Assembly (NCBI RefSeq): GCF_001695575.1
Contig: NZ_LUAX01000005.1
Location: forward strand, 100,576 to 164,575
Direction of reading: 5' to 3'
Length of the DNA: 64,000 bases
Source: Vibrio europaeus
Lineage (GTDB): Bacteria > Pseudomonadota > Gammaproteobacteria > Enterobacterales > Vibrionaceae
The translations under genes and the position numbers were made by a program. The number at the start of each line of letters is the position of its first letter. The stretch's first letter is position 1. The notes under the pieces were generated by a model. The model did no database searches and had not been told where the DNA came from. It saw only the letters and a program-made list of their open reading frames with translations. Of the stretch, positions 54,747-62,694 are shown in pieces.

Positions 54747-54836
54747 TTATTTTTCGCCCACTCTACCCCGCGCGGAATCAATAATGACCACGATAATCAG
54801 GGCAATCAGTGCGTTAATGCGGGCGTTGAAGTTCAT
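54747..54836 (-). CDS. ilvL: ilvGMEDA operon leader peptide IlvL
   Basis: A 29-residue peptide beginning MNFNARINALIALIIVVIID. Its run LIALIIVVII contains many Ile, Val and Leu codons. Ribosome stalling there when any of these tRNAs is uncharged would prevent the downstream terminator from forming. It is a little shorter than E. coli IlvL (32 aa). Confidence 0.92.
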   Translation of the reverse strand: MNFNARINALIALIIVVIIDSARGRVGEK

Positions 54837-54897
54837 TTATTATTTCTTTAGTTATCTGTGCCTAATAGGACACGAAATTGTTTGCGTCTCTAGTGGT

Positions 54898-54926
54898 AAC
54901 ATACAATTCCGCTGCATGACAAGCAA
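54898..54926 (-). promoter_or_regulatory. Candidate ilvLGMEDA promoter
   Basis: On the minus strand TTGCTT (54921-54926), a 17-bp spacer and TATGTT (54898-54903) lie about 60 bp before ilvL. It is a moderate sigma-70 match in the right place. Confidence 0.5.
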
Positions 54927-55044
54927 AAACTCATTCTTTTTTCACATTCTTTCAGCATCTCGCCAAGCTATATAACAACCTTGATAACAAAATAGACGAA
55001 CTATCAGGGGGATAAATAATGATCAAACAACAAGTGAGCTTAGT

Positions 55045-56568
55045 ATGGGATTAGCGATCATTCATAGTCGAGCTTGCGTTGGGGTAGAGGCACCAACAGT
55101 GACGGTAGAAGTGCATATCAGTAATGGTATGCCGGGATTTACCTTGGTTGGGCTACCTGAAACCACGGTTAAAGAGTCTCGCGATAGAGTGCGCAGTGCG
55201 ATCATCAATTCGCGTTTTGAATTTCCAGCTAAGCGAATCACAGTCAATCTCGCGCCTGCTGATTTACCTAAAGAAGGTGGTCGATTCGATCTGCCGATTG
55301 CATTAGGTATTTTAGCGGCGTCGGAGCAAATTCCTGTTAATGAGCTAAATAATCAAGAGTTTATTGGCGAGCTTGCTTTATCTGGAGAGTTAAGAAGGGT
55401 GAAAGGGGTGTTACCCGCGGCGTTGGCTGCCAATCGAGTTGAGCGCAGTTTAGTGGTTCCCCATAGCAATGGTGATCAGGCGGCTTTAGTCGGTGCTGAA
55501 AGACATAAATCGGCGCAAAGCCTACTTGAAGTGTGTGCCGACTTGTGTGGGCAACAAAAGCTCTCACTACATCAAACCGCGCAAGCTTGTGCAGCACCGA
55601 GTAGCCAGAGAGATCTGCAAGACATTATAGGGCAGCAGCAAGGCAAGCGAGCTTTAGAGATTGCTGCTGCAGGTAATCACAATTTGCTATTTCTTGGTCC
55701 TCCGGGGACAGGCAAAACCATGTTGGCTTCGCGTTTATGCGATTTGCTGCCCGATATGTCAGATAGTGAGGCGCTTGAATCGGCTTCTGTAGCTTCACTG
55801 ACACAACAAGAAATCAATGCCCACAATTGGAAACAGCGTCCTTTCCGCTCCCCACATCATTCTAGTTCGATGGCTGCGCTCGTAGGTGGGGGCTCTATCC
55901 CAAGGCCAGGAGAGATCTCGTTGGCGCACAATGGATTATTGTTTCTCGATGAGATGCCCGAATTCGAGCGCAAAGTGCTCGATTCATTGCGTGAGCCATT
56001 AGAGTCAGGGGAGATTATTATCTCGCGAGCCCAGGGCAAGACACGCTTTCCCGCTAGGTTTCAGCTAGTTGGGGCATTAAACCCAAGTCCTACTGGGTAC
56101 TACGAAGGCAACCAGTCGCGAGCCAATCCGCAAACTATTCTGCGCTACTTAAGCCGTTTATCTGGCCCATTGCTTGATCGCTTTGATATGTCACTAGAAA
56201 TTCCTGCTTTACCAAAGGGGACGTTAGCAGAAGGGGGAGAAAGAGGCGAATCGACCCAGATTGTGCGCGATAGAGTATTGATAGCGCGTGAAAAAATGTT
56301 GTCACGGGCAAGTAAGGTGAACGCCTTGTTAGGCAGCCGAGAAATCGAGCGTTATTGCCCGTTACATAAGCAAGATGCGCAGTTTTTGGAAACTGCTCTA
56401 CATCGATTAGGGCTTTCTATTCGTGCTTACCATCGCATTATCAAAGTCGCACGCACCATTGCTGACTTAGAAGGGGCGAGCCATATTGAGCGCAATCATC
56501 TTGCAGAAGCACTAGGCTACCGAGCGATGGATCGGTTGTTGCGGCAGTTGACCGCGCAGGCGGTGTAA
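55045..56568 (+). CDS. comM: ComM/YifB family AAA+ ATPase
   Basis: 507 residues. N-terminal Lon-protease-like fold, then an Mg-chelatase type AAA+ domain with Walker A GPPGTGKT (218-225) and LLFLDEMPEF as Walker B; the C-terminal domain is typical. In Vibrio cholerae ComM is a helicase that speeds branch migration during natural transformation. It is divergent from ilvL as in E. coli (yifB). Confidence 0.95.
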   Translation: MGLAIIHSRACVGVEAPTVTVEVHISNGMPGFTLVGLPETTVKESRDRVRSAIINSRFEFPAKRITVNLAPADLPKEGGRFDLPIALGILAASEQIPVNELNNQEFIGELALSGELRRVKGVLPAALAANRVERSLVVPHSNGDQAALVGAERHKSAQSLLEVCADLCGQQKLSLHQTAQACAAPSSQRDLQDIIGQQQGKRALEIAAAGNHNLLFLGPPGTGKTMLASRLCDLLPDMSDSEALESASVASLTQQEINAHNWKQRPFRSPHHSSSMAALVGGGSIPRPGEISLAHNGLLFLDEMPEFERKVLDSLREPLESGEIIISRAQGKTRFPARFQLVGALNPSPTGYYEGNQSRANPQTILRYLSRLSGPLLDRFDMSLEIPALPKGTLAEGGERGESTQIVRDRVLIAREKMLSRASKVNALLGSREIERYCPLHKQDAQFLETALHRLGLSIRAYHRIIKVARTIADLEGASHIERNHLAEALGYRAMDRLLRQLTAQAV

Positions 56569-56592
56569 AAAAGCCCGCTTTTGCGGGCTAGT
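56568..56592 (-). terminator. Terminator between comM and the DUF2860 gene
   Basis: AGCCCGC-AAAA-GCGGGCT on the minus strand is followed by TTTTT. It may also stop comM transcription on the plus strand weakly. Confidence 0.8.
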
Positions 56593-56596
56593 GAAG

Positions 56597-57577
56597 TTAG
56601 AACTGGTAGTTTACACCGACAGAAAAGATCATCTGGTCTTCATCGTAGAATTCGATGTTTGAGTCGGTTTGGCCATAACCCGCAAAAGAGATCAGAGACC
56701 AATCTCGCCAACCCATAAACTGCTGATACTCATAGGCCGCAAAGAGACTTAATTCGTCATCGTCGCGAACCTTGTTGTAGACAGGGTGTGAAGCATCATA
56801 ACTTTTGCTGGTGTAACTCGCGGTAAGCGCAAACTGATGGCGATTGATGACTTTAAACAGCGAAAGCTCGCCGCCCCAAGAGGTGAGCGAGTTCGCATCG
56901 CCATCGGCATCCGTTTTAATGTAAGTCAGCGATGGGACTAAGAACATAGTACGGTCGACGGGAATGCGATAATTACCTTTTACATAGATCGATGTCGCGT
57001 CACGTCGCAGTAACTGTTGGTCACTCACTGAGCGCGCCTGACCAGACTGTTCATTCTCTATATCTTTGATCGCGTATGCGGTATCTAGACTAAAACCAGA
57101 GTTAGCAATATTGCTAAATTTAAGTCGGTACGCGTTACCTTTTTCGTCGGTGACGGAGCGCGCGCTTCCTTCTAGGAAAGGATCGGCCCAAGTCTCTCCA
57201 GACATAATGGTCGGTAGGAAAGAGGCATCAATCACTGTTCCATTGGCCAATTGTTGCTTATAGCCTAACTCTAACGCTAAGGTACCGATTGCTATATCTT
57301 CACGAGATGTACCTGCATAGAACTGCTTGTCGAGTTGACTACCAAACGTATAAGCAATGCTACCTAGCGGCAGCGCCAAGACACTGCTATCACTTTGACC
57401 TTTCTGCGTATTGTCCGTAATGGTCGCGTTAGTATCGGTATTAAAATTAGAGGTTGAAGAGGTATAACCGGCACTGAGTGAGACTTCGCCGCTGATCCCC
57501 GCTGAATCAGAGAGCTGGGCCATTGCTGGTGCTGTGCTCAGTACAGCAAGCGCAATAAGGGTTGGTTTTGTGGTCAT
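56597..57577 (-). CDS. DUF2860 family outer-membrane protein
   Basis: 326 residues with a signal peptide (cleaved near APAMA-QLSD) and a mature protein full of alternating strands that ends in YQF, a typical outer-membrane barrel C-terminus. The motif GISGEVSLSAGYTSSTSNFNTD matches the DUF2860 family known from Vibrio and relatives. The function is unknown; a pore or adhesive barrel is possible. It is monocistronic between comM and the acyltransferase. Confidence 0.8.
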   Translation of the reverse strand: MTTKPTLIALAVLSTAPAMAQLSDSAGISGEVSLSAGYTSSTSNFNTDTNATITDNTQKGQSDSSVLALPLGSIAYTFGSQLDKQFYAGTSREDIAIGTLALELGYKQQLANGTVIDASFLPTIMSGETWADPFLEGSARSVTDEKGNAYRLKFSNIANSGFSLDTAYAIKDIENEQSGQARSVSDQQLLRRDATSIYVKGNYRIPVDRTMFLVPSLTYIKTDADGDANSLTSWGGELSLFKVINRHQFALTASYTSKSYDASHPVYNKVRDDDELSLFAAYEYQQFMGWRDWSLISFAGYGQTDSNIEFYDEDQMIFSVGVNYQF

Positions 57578-57758
57578 TACGGGTTCTCCATGGTGTAAAC
57601 CTAGTGACTGATTGCCTTGAGGTCGAAGTGTGCTCTAACAACTCTGACCATCGTTAGATTAGTTTCAAACTTTCCAATGGCTTGTATAATTACACGCTGT
57701 TTTATTATTCATAAATGAATGTTTATAAATTTTTCATTAAATCTCACTTATTAAGCGT

Positions 57759-58643
57759 ATGTTGGCACATTTACTCCTTGTTCTGAATGTTAGTTTGGTC
57801 ATCTTAAACTCCGCAGTCTGCTCGATAGCTATCTGTGTTGTGGCCGTTTTTAAGTTTGTTTTGCCAAGTGCTGCACTTAAAGCAAAGGGTACTCAGCTTG
57901 CCAATAAAATAATGTGGCTTTGGGCAACGATAAATTCTGCCATTCTTAACGTTTCGAACCAAATTGAGTGGGATATTCAAGGCGGTGACGAACTGAAACA
58001 AGATGGTTGGTACTTGATGATCAGTAACCACCTTAGCTGGACAGATATTGTTGTACTGTGCTGCGTGTTCAAAGATCGCATTCCAATGCCTAAGTTTTTT
58101 CTTAAGCAGCAACTTCTCTATGTGCCTTTTATTGGAATGGCTTGTTGGGCTCTCGATATGCCATTTATGCGTCGCTATTCACGCGAATATCTGATTCGTC
58201 ATCCAGAGAAACGTGGGCAGGATTTGGCAACCACTCGTCGCTCATGTACTAAGTTCAAGCACACACCTACTACGGTTGTGAATTACGTGGAAGGGACGCG
58301 TTTTAATGCAGACAAGCAGCGCAAAAGCAAAGCGGGTTATCAATATCTTCTGCAGCCTAAAACAGGAGGGATAGCGTATACGCTAGCAGCAATGGGCGAT
58401 CAGTTTGAGAGTATTATTGATGTCACGTTAGCGTATCCAGAGAATACACAAAAACCGTTTAAAGATGCTCTGATGGGTCGTATGACCAAGATTGTTGTCC
58501 GCACTAAAGTCTTGCCAGTGGATGAGCAAGTGCGAGGTGATTACTTTAATGACAAGCCATACAAGCGCCAGTTTCAGCAGTGGCTAGGCGATGTTTGGCA
58601 ACAGAAAGATGAATTGTTACAGCAAGTACATCAAGATAAGTAA
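57759..58643 (+). CDS. yihG: 1-acyl-sn-glycerol-3-phosphate acyltransferase-like protein YihG
   Basis: 294 residues with an N-terminal membrane helix, the PlsC catalytic motif NHLSWTD (H91-x4-D96) and the second motif YVEGTRF. It resembles E. coli YihG, an inner-membrane lysophosphatidic acid acyltransferase that also alters phospholipid chain composition. It is convergent with dsbA, as in E. coli. Confidence 0.9.
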   Translation: MLAHLLLVLNVSLVILNSAVCSIAICVVAVFKFVLPSAALKAKGTQLANKIMWLWATINSAILNVSNQIEWDIQGGDELKQDGWYLMISNHLSWTDIVVLCCVFKDRIPMPKFFLKQQLLYVPFIGMACWALDMPFMRRYSREYLIRHPEKRGQDLATTRRSCTKFKHTPTTVVNYVEGTRFNADKQRKSKAGYQYLLQPKTGGIAYTLAAMGDQFESIIDVTLAYPENTQKPFKDALMGRMTKIVVRTKVLPVDEQVRGDYFNDKPYKRQFQQWLGDVWQQKDELLQQVHQDK

Positions 58644-58660
58644 TTAAATCTACAGAATAA

Positions 58661-58686
58661 AAAAGGGAGCGTTTGCTCCCTTTTTA
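58661..58686. terminator. Bidirectional terminator between yihG and dsbA
   Basis: AAAAGGGAGC-GTTT-GCTCCCTTTT, a 10-bp stem with A- and T-tracts at both ends. Confidence 0.9.
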
Positions 58687-58694
58687 CTTGGTGA

Positions 58695-59297
58695 CTATTT
58701 TAGCGTTAGTAAGTAATTGACTAAGGCAAAGTACTCATCCAGTGAGGTGATTGAGCCTGCTTCAACTAAGTATTTGTTGTTAACAATAACCGCTGGAACA
58801 CCTGATAGACCGCTGTTTTTAAACTGTTTGTCGAAGCGGCGAACCATTGAATCTACCGCAAAACCGTTAAATGCTGCGTCGAACTTCTTCGCATCGACGC
58901 CTTCATCCAAGAAGATCTGACGAAGTTCTTCATCATTTTTGGGTGCTTTACGCATGTTGTGGATGCGGTTAAATAGCACGGGTGTCATCTTGTCTTCTAC
59001 TTTCAGCACAATCATGGTTGCGTAAGCTTTGCTCATCGACTCACCCATGTTGCCACCCATAAAAGAAACATGATTTTTCTGGAACTTAGCCTCTTTAGGT
59101 AGCTTAGTTTTTAGCTGCTGAATAATAGGTTCGAACGAGTGACAGTGTGGACAGTAGAAAGAGAAAAACTCTGTTACGATCGGTTTCTTTGAGGCTTCTA
59201 AATCCAGCACCTTGTAGTGCTCACCTTGATTGAACTGCGCAGCGTGAGCAGATAGGCTCAACATCAGTGTGGCAACTAGTGCAAACAGCTTTTTCAT
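58695..59297 (-). CDS. dsbA: Thiol:disulfide interchange protein DsbA
   Basis: 200 residues started at [19 protein letters not shown], a signal peptide behind GGAGTC; a longer reading has no support. The active site is CPHC (C49, C52) in [14 protein letters not shown] and the cis-proline loop is GVPAVIVN. It is the primary disulfide oxidant in the periplasm, the same size as V. cholerae DsbA/TcpG. It is 25 bp downstream of srkA, so they probably share a transcript. Confidence 0.97.
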   Translation of the reverse strand: MKKLFALVATLMLSLSAHAAQFNQGEHYKVLDLEASKKPIVTEFFSFYCPHCHSFEPIIQQLKTKLPKEAKFQKNHVSFMGGNMGESMSKAYATMIVLKVEDKMTPVLFNRIHNMRKAPKNDEELRQIFLDEGVDAKKFDAAFNGFAVDSMVRRFDKQFKNSGLSGVPAVIVNNKYLVEAGSITSLDEYFALVNYLLTLK

Positions 59298-59322
59298 TCT
59301 TGACTCCATGTTGTCGATTTTC

Positions 59323-60309
59323 TTACCACTGTGGCATAAGTGAAAGTGGTGGCTCATCCAGTGCAGCAATTTGCTCTTTAAAAGCAAGTACCTGACTCTC
59401 CCAGTATTTTGGATCATTGAACCAAGGAAAAGCGAGAGGAAAAGCTGGATCTTGCCACCTTTTTGCTAACCATGCCATATAGTGCACCATACGTAGACCG
59501 CGCAGTGGCTCAATTAGTTTCAATTGATTGCTGTTGAAGTCGTTAAACTCCTGATATGCCTCTAACAGAATGTCTAACTGCATCAGTTTGTCTGCTCGCT
59601 CGCCGTTAAGTAGCATCCACAAGTCTTGAATAGCAGGACCGTTACGAGAATCATCTAGGTCAACAAACATCGGGCCATCGCGCCAAAGAATATTTCCTGG
59701 ATGGCAGTCACCATGCAAACGAATCAGACTGGTTGAGTCAGCCCAGTGGTTTTCTAGAGATTTAATCAGTAAATCGAGATCGTTAAAAAACGCATTTTCG
59801 AGATGCATCGGAATAAACTGAGAGTGTTCCAGTAACTTGCGCGGCTGATAGACATACTCTTCGAGCCCTATGGTTGGACGGTGCTGGAAAACCTGTTTTG
59901 AGCCAACTTTATGAATACGACCTAAAAAGCGTCCAACCCCTTCGAGCTGCTCAAGGTTATCGACTTCAAACTGGCGCCCGCCAACACTTGCAAATAGGGC
60001 AAACAGATAGCCTTGATATTGGTGGAGAGTTTGACCGTTAATAATTACAGGAGGAGCAACAGGGATCTCTGACTCGATCAGTTCAAGGGTAAAGTCATGT
60101 TCCTCTTGGATTTGTTCTAAGCTCCATCGCTCTGGGCGGTAAAACTTAGCCACATAACGTTGGCGCTCTTCATCGGTAAACTGGTAGACGCGGTTTTCAT
60201 AGCTGTTAAGAGCCAGAAATCCAGATTCCGCTCGAATACCAATGCTTTCGAGGGCATACCACATAAAATCAGGCGTTAACGCATCAAAGTTAAAGGCTTG
60301 CTGTGTCAT
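59323..60309 (-). CDS. srkA: Stress response serine/threonine kinase SrkA
   Basis: 328 residues starting [20 protein letters not shown], aligned with the E. coli SrkA (YihE) start. Phosphotransferase (APH-like) fold with catalytic loop [12 protein letters not shown] and metal motif VDLDDS. In E. coli SrkA protects from MazF-induced death and oxidative stress and lies upstream of dsbA, as here. The ATG at 60309 has no ribosome site; another ATG six codons upstream (60327) has AGGAAA nearby and may be used. The prophage begins within 100 bp. Confidence 0.93.
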   Translation of the reverse strand: MTQQAFNFDALTPDFMWYALESIGIRAESGFLALNSYENRVYQFTDEERQRYVAKFYRPERWSLEQIQEEHDFTLELIESEIPVAPPVIINGQTLHQYQGYLFALFASVGGRQFEVDNLEQLEGVGRFLGRIHKVGSKQVFQHRPTIGLEEYVYQPRKLLEHSQFIPMHLENAFFNDLDLLIKSLENHWADSTSLIRLHGDCHPGNILWRDGPMFVDLDDSRNGPAIQDLWMLLNGERADKLMQLDILLEAYQEFNDFNSNQLKLIEPLRGLRMVHYMAWLAKRWQDPAFPLAFPWFNDPKYWESQVLAFKEQIAALDEPPLSLMPQW

Positions 60310-60405
60310 AAAATAAAAGAGGCTCATTGCTGAGCGTTTCCTAGGTTGTTTAGTATGGGTAATTGTAGTTCATTGTTATTAAATACAACCACTTAGTGTT
60401 TTCTA
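60310..60405. other. Probable prophage left junction (attL region)
   Basis: The 96 bp between the srkA start and the integrase stop must contain the host/prophage junction, since the integrase is normally encoded next to the attachment site. It includes a small hairpin GCTCA-TTGC-TGAGC (60322-60335). No tRNA gene or visible direct repeat identifies the exact core; the right junction is outside the window. Confidence 0.55.
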
Positions 60406-61434
60406 TTATATGGCTATGGGGCGTTCTGGGTCATAAGTGTGGTCATTTTGTGGATCTCTTAACTTGTTTAGTGGGTTGAGTTTAACCGCGTCAATCAAGT
60501 GATCAGGAGCCAAATGCGCGTAAGTCATCGTTTGATTAATACTAGCATGCCCGAGTATTTCCTTAAGCGTTAAAATATCCCCGCCATTCATTACAAAGTG
60601 ACTTGCAAAGGTATGGCGCAAAACATGCACCTTTTGTCCTTTGGGTAAATCAAAGCCTAGCTTATCAAATATCTTAACTAACCTTACTTGCGGGTCTTCA
60701 CTGAACAGGTTGCCGCCACTCTCAGGATAAATATCATCATATAACTGCTTGCTAATAGGGACGGTTCTGGGCTTGCCTGTCTTGGTGTTAGTAAATCGGA
60801 TGCGATAAGGACTAAGGTTACTAGATTTTAGTGTGACCGTTTCTCTCCATCGTGAACCAGTAGCCAAACTAATTTCTACGATTTTTAGTAGTTCCCAATC
60901 ATTTTTAAGGTAGTCCAAAAGGTCTTGGGTTTGTTTAAGGGTCAGGTAAGTCATTTCTGACTTTTCAGGCGCGGGTTGCTTTAGGTCTTTCAGTGGATGT
61001 GCGCCAGTAAAATCACCAGTCTCAATCAAAACAGAAAAGACGTTGCTTAAGCATGAGGTTAGGCGTCTAACTGTGTTTGCTTTTTGACCCCTTGCCATGC
61101 GTTCTAATTGCCAGTTGCTAATCAAAGTCGCGTCAATATTGTTTACAGTGGGGTCGCCCAACTCACGACAGATTAGCTCTACCTTTTTTCGGTAGTTGGC
61201 TGCGGTTCGTTTAAGTTGACCGGACTTAATCCACCAAATATCTATAAGCTCAGAAAGACGGCGTTTATCTACAGGTAAGCCTAACCACTCTTTGTTGTGG
61301 TGCGTAGAAAGTATGTGCTTTTCATAGGCTAAAGCTTCTGCTTTTTTGTCAAACTTACGTCTGAAACGCTTGCCGTTTCTTCCTGACGGTCTCAGGTCTA
61401 CAAGCCACTTTTCGCCGTCTTTCTTGATACTCAT
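60406..61434 (-). CDS. Tyrosine recombinase integrase of a prophage
   Basis: 342 residues. N-terminal arm-binding region, core-binding domain about 58-150, catalytic domain from about 160. Catalytic residues are visible: R195 (ATGSRWRE), H270-x2-R273 (HVLRHTFASHF), H296 (LGHASINQTMTY) and nucleophile Y305. It belongs with P2/HP1-type integrases. Its start overlaps the repressor stop by ATGA. Confidence 0.93.
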   Translation of the reverse strand: MSIKKDGEKWLVDLRPSGRNGKRFRRKFDKKAEALAYEKHILSTHHNKEWLGLPVDKRRLSELIDIWWIKSGQLKRTAANYRKKVELICRELGDPTVNNIDATLISNWQLERMARGQKANTVRRLTSCLSNVFSVLIETGDFTGAHPLKDLKQPAPEKSEMTYLTLKQTQDLLDYLKNDWELLKIVEISLATGSRWRETVTLKSSNLSPYRIRFTNTKTGKPRTVPISKQLYDDIYPESGGNLFSEDPQVRLVKIFDKLGFDLPKGQKVHVLRHTFASHFVMNGGDILTLKEILGHASINQTMTYAHLAPDHLIDAVKLNPLNKLRDPQNDHTYDPERPIAI

Positions 61435-62141
61435 ATGATTTTCTTCATAACAGGAGCAACAGCTTTACCTATGATCTTAAAGTTGCGCCCGTTCTTGTGG
61501 TTAATGTTGAAAGCTGGATATTTAAGGTTGTCAGAAATCACCTTATAAACGCCATTTTCAATATCCCAATGTAAGCGTTTAACGTATACCGCATCATCAA
61601 TTCGAATTACATACACTCCATTTACAACAGGGTGTTGCTGCTCTCTTATGTCGACAAGTAGCCTATCTCTATGGCTTAAAGTCGGCTCCATTGAGTCGCC
61701 GTCTACAAAAATTACAGAACTATAATCAGGCTTTAAGCCATATTCATGTAATAACTCTATCGGTAGGCTAAAAACTCCGATTTGAAATTCCGATTGAACC
61801 AAAGTTCCCGCCCCTGCAGCTGCATGTACATCATAAACTGGTAGCTTTGCCCACTCTTCGAACTCATTTAGAGGTTTTAATCCGTGTGCATTGCTAGGTG
61901 GAAGAGACCAATCTTTTTCTAAGAGCTTTTTTTGCTCAGTCTTATCTGTGACGGATCTCTCAATTATTTGCTTTTGTATATCTGGGTGAAAGTTGGAAAT
62001 ATGGTATTCGACAGCGCGGGCGTGTCCTATAGCTTTTCTTTTTAACCAATTGTTTCTTCTGGCTTTTTGTCCTATCCCTGTAATTGTGTTTGGCATGCCA
62101 TCGAGCTCAATTAGTAAATCGCTCATTACCCACTCTTTCAT
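61431..62141 (-). CDS. Prophage repressor, Mu-type DNA-binding domain fused to S24 peptidase
   Basis: 236 residues. The N-terminal region MPNTITGIGQKARRNNWLKRKAIGHARAVEYHISNFHP resembles the Mu-type helix-turn-helix of phage Mu repressor and transposase. The C-terminal S24 domain has catalytic Ser150 (DGDSMEPT) and Lys188 (VYVKRL), and an Ala-Gly pair at 109-110 that could be the self-cleavage site. It is expected to maintain lysogeny and be inactivated by RecA on DNA damage. Transcribed with the integrase. Confidence 0.85.
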   Translation of the reverse strand: MKEWVMSDLLIELDGMPNTITGIGQKARRNNWLKRKAIGHARAVEYHISNFHPDIQKQIIERSVTDKTEQKKLLEKDWSLPPSNAHGLKPLNEFEEWAKLPVYDVHAAAGAGTLVQSEFQIGVFSLPIELLHEYGLKPDYSSVIFVDGDSMEPTLSHRDRLLVDIREQQHPVVNGVYVIRIDDAVYVKRLHWDIENGVYKVISDNLKYPAFNINHKNGRNFKIIGKAVAPVMKKII

Positions 62142-62251
62142 AAAACCACCCTTAAGAACCTTTGAAAACCAAACTAGTTATGCTTAAATCCAATAGAACC
62201 TTTACGAACCATTTAATGGTTCTTTAACTGTTTTTTAGGAGTATTTAAGTC
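62142..62251. promoter_or_regulatory. Prophage switch region with duplicated operator
   Basis: The 15-bp unit GAACCTTTNNRAACC occurs twice in direct orientation (62156-62170 and 62196-62210), 40 bp apart. An inverted GGTTC follows (62218-62222), making GAACC-ATTTAAT-GGTTC. These lie between the divergent repressor and cox-like genes and are good candidates for repressor or Cox operators. Confidence 0.7.
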
Positions 62252-62506
62252 ATGGTAGGTCATAAACAAACAGAAATGAATAATGTTAACGGTTTTTATG
62301 GGTCTTTTGTCACAGTTGAGAAGTACGCAGAACTAACAGGCTTTTCTGTTGCTGCTGTGCGAATGCAGGTTAAACGCGGTCAATTGCCCCTTTTGAAGCG
62401 TGAAACCTCAAGTGATGCACGCCGAGTGCTAATCAATATGCGGGCAATTGATCAGTTAGCGGAAGAGCAAGCCATTCAGCACCAAGATTGGAAAGCAGCG
62501 ATCTAA
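62252..62506 (+). CDS. Cox/Apl-like prophage regulatory protein
   Basis: 84 residues with a short DNA-binding segment FVTVEKYAELTGFSVAAVRMQVKRGQLPLLKRE of the excisionase/MerR type. Position (first rightward gene opposite the repressor) fits Cox of P2-like phages, which directs excision and blocks the repressor promoter. A start at 62276 is also possible. The fit is by position and motif, not close similarity. Confidence 0.75.
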   Translation: MVGHKQTEMNNVNGFYGSFVTVEKYAELTGFSVAAVRMQVKRGQLPLLKRETSSDARRVLINMRAIDQLAEEQAIQHQDWKAAI

Positions 62507-62517
62507 GGCGGGTAGAT

Positions 62518-62694
62518 ATGCCAACTGAAAAGGGGCTCGCTATTCTCGAAAGCCTAAAAGCCCAACACTTTCCTAAAGGATACCGCTCACAGCGTAAGGG
62601 CGGTAAAGACTACAGATACAGTAGAAAAGGTCAGGCGGAGTTTAAACGCGCGGCAAAACTACAAGCTATCAAGCACAGAGAATCCATTGCATGA
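62518..62694 (+). CDS. Small basic prophage protein, function unknown
   Basis: 58 residues from ATG at 62518 (MPTEKGLAILESLKAQHFPKG), very rich in Lys and Arg. A GGCGGGTAG site precedes it. It overlaps the replication gene start by ATGA. Probably an early phage protein; I do not recognise it. Confidence 0.7.
   Translation: MPTEKGLAILESLKAQHFPKGYRSQRKGGKDYRYSRKGQAEFKRAAKLQAIKHRESIA

Noticed and set aside
54607-54975. A 122-codon plus-strand frame between ilvG and comM
   Set aside because: Antisense to the ilv leader peptide and attenuator, which explain the sequence; product is an artefact of T-runs.
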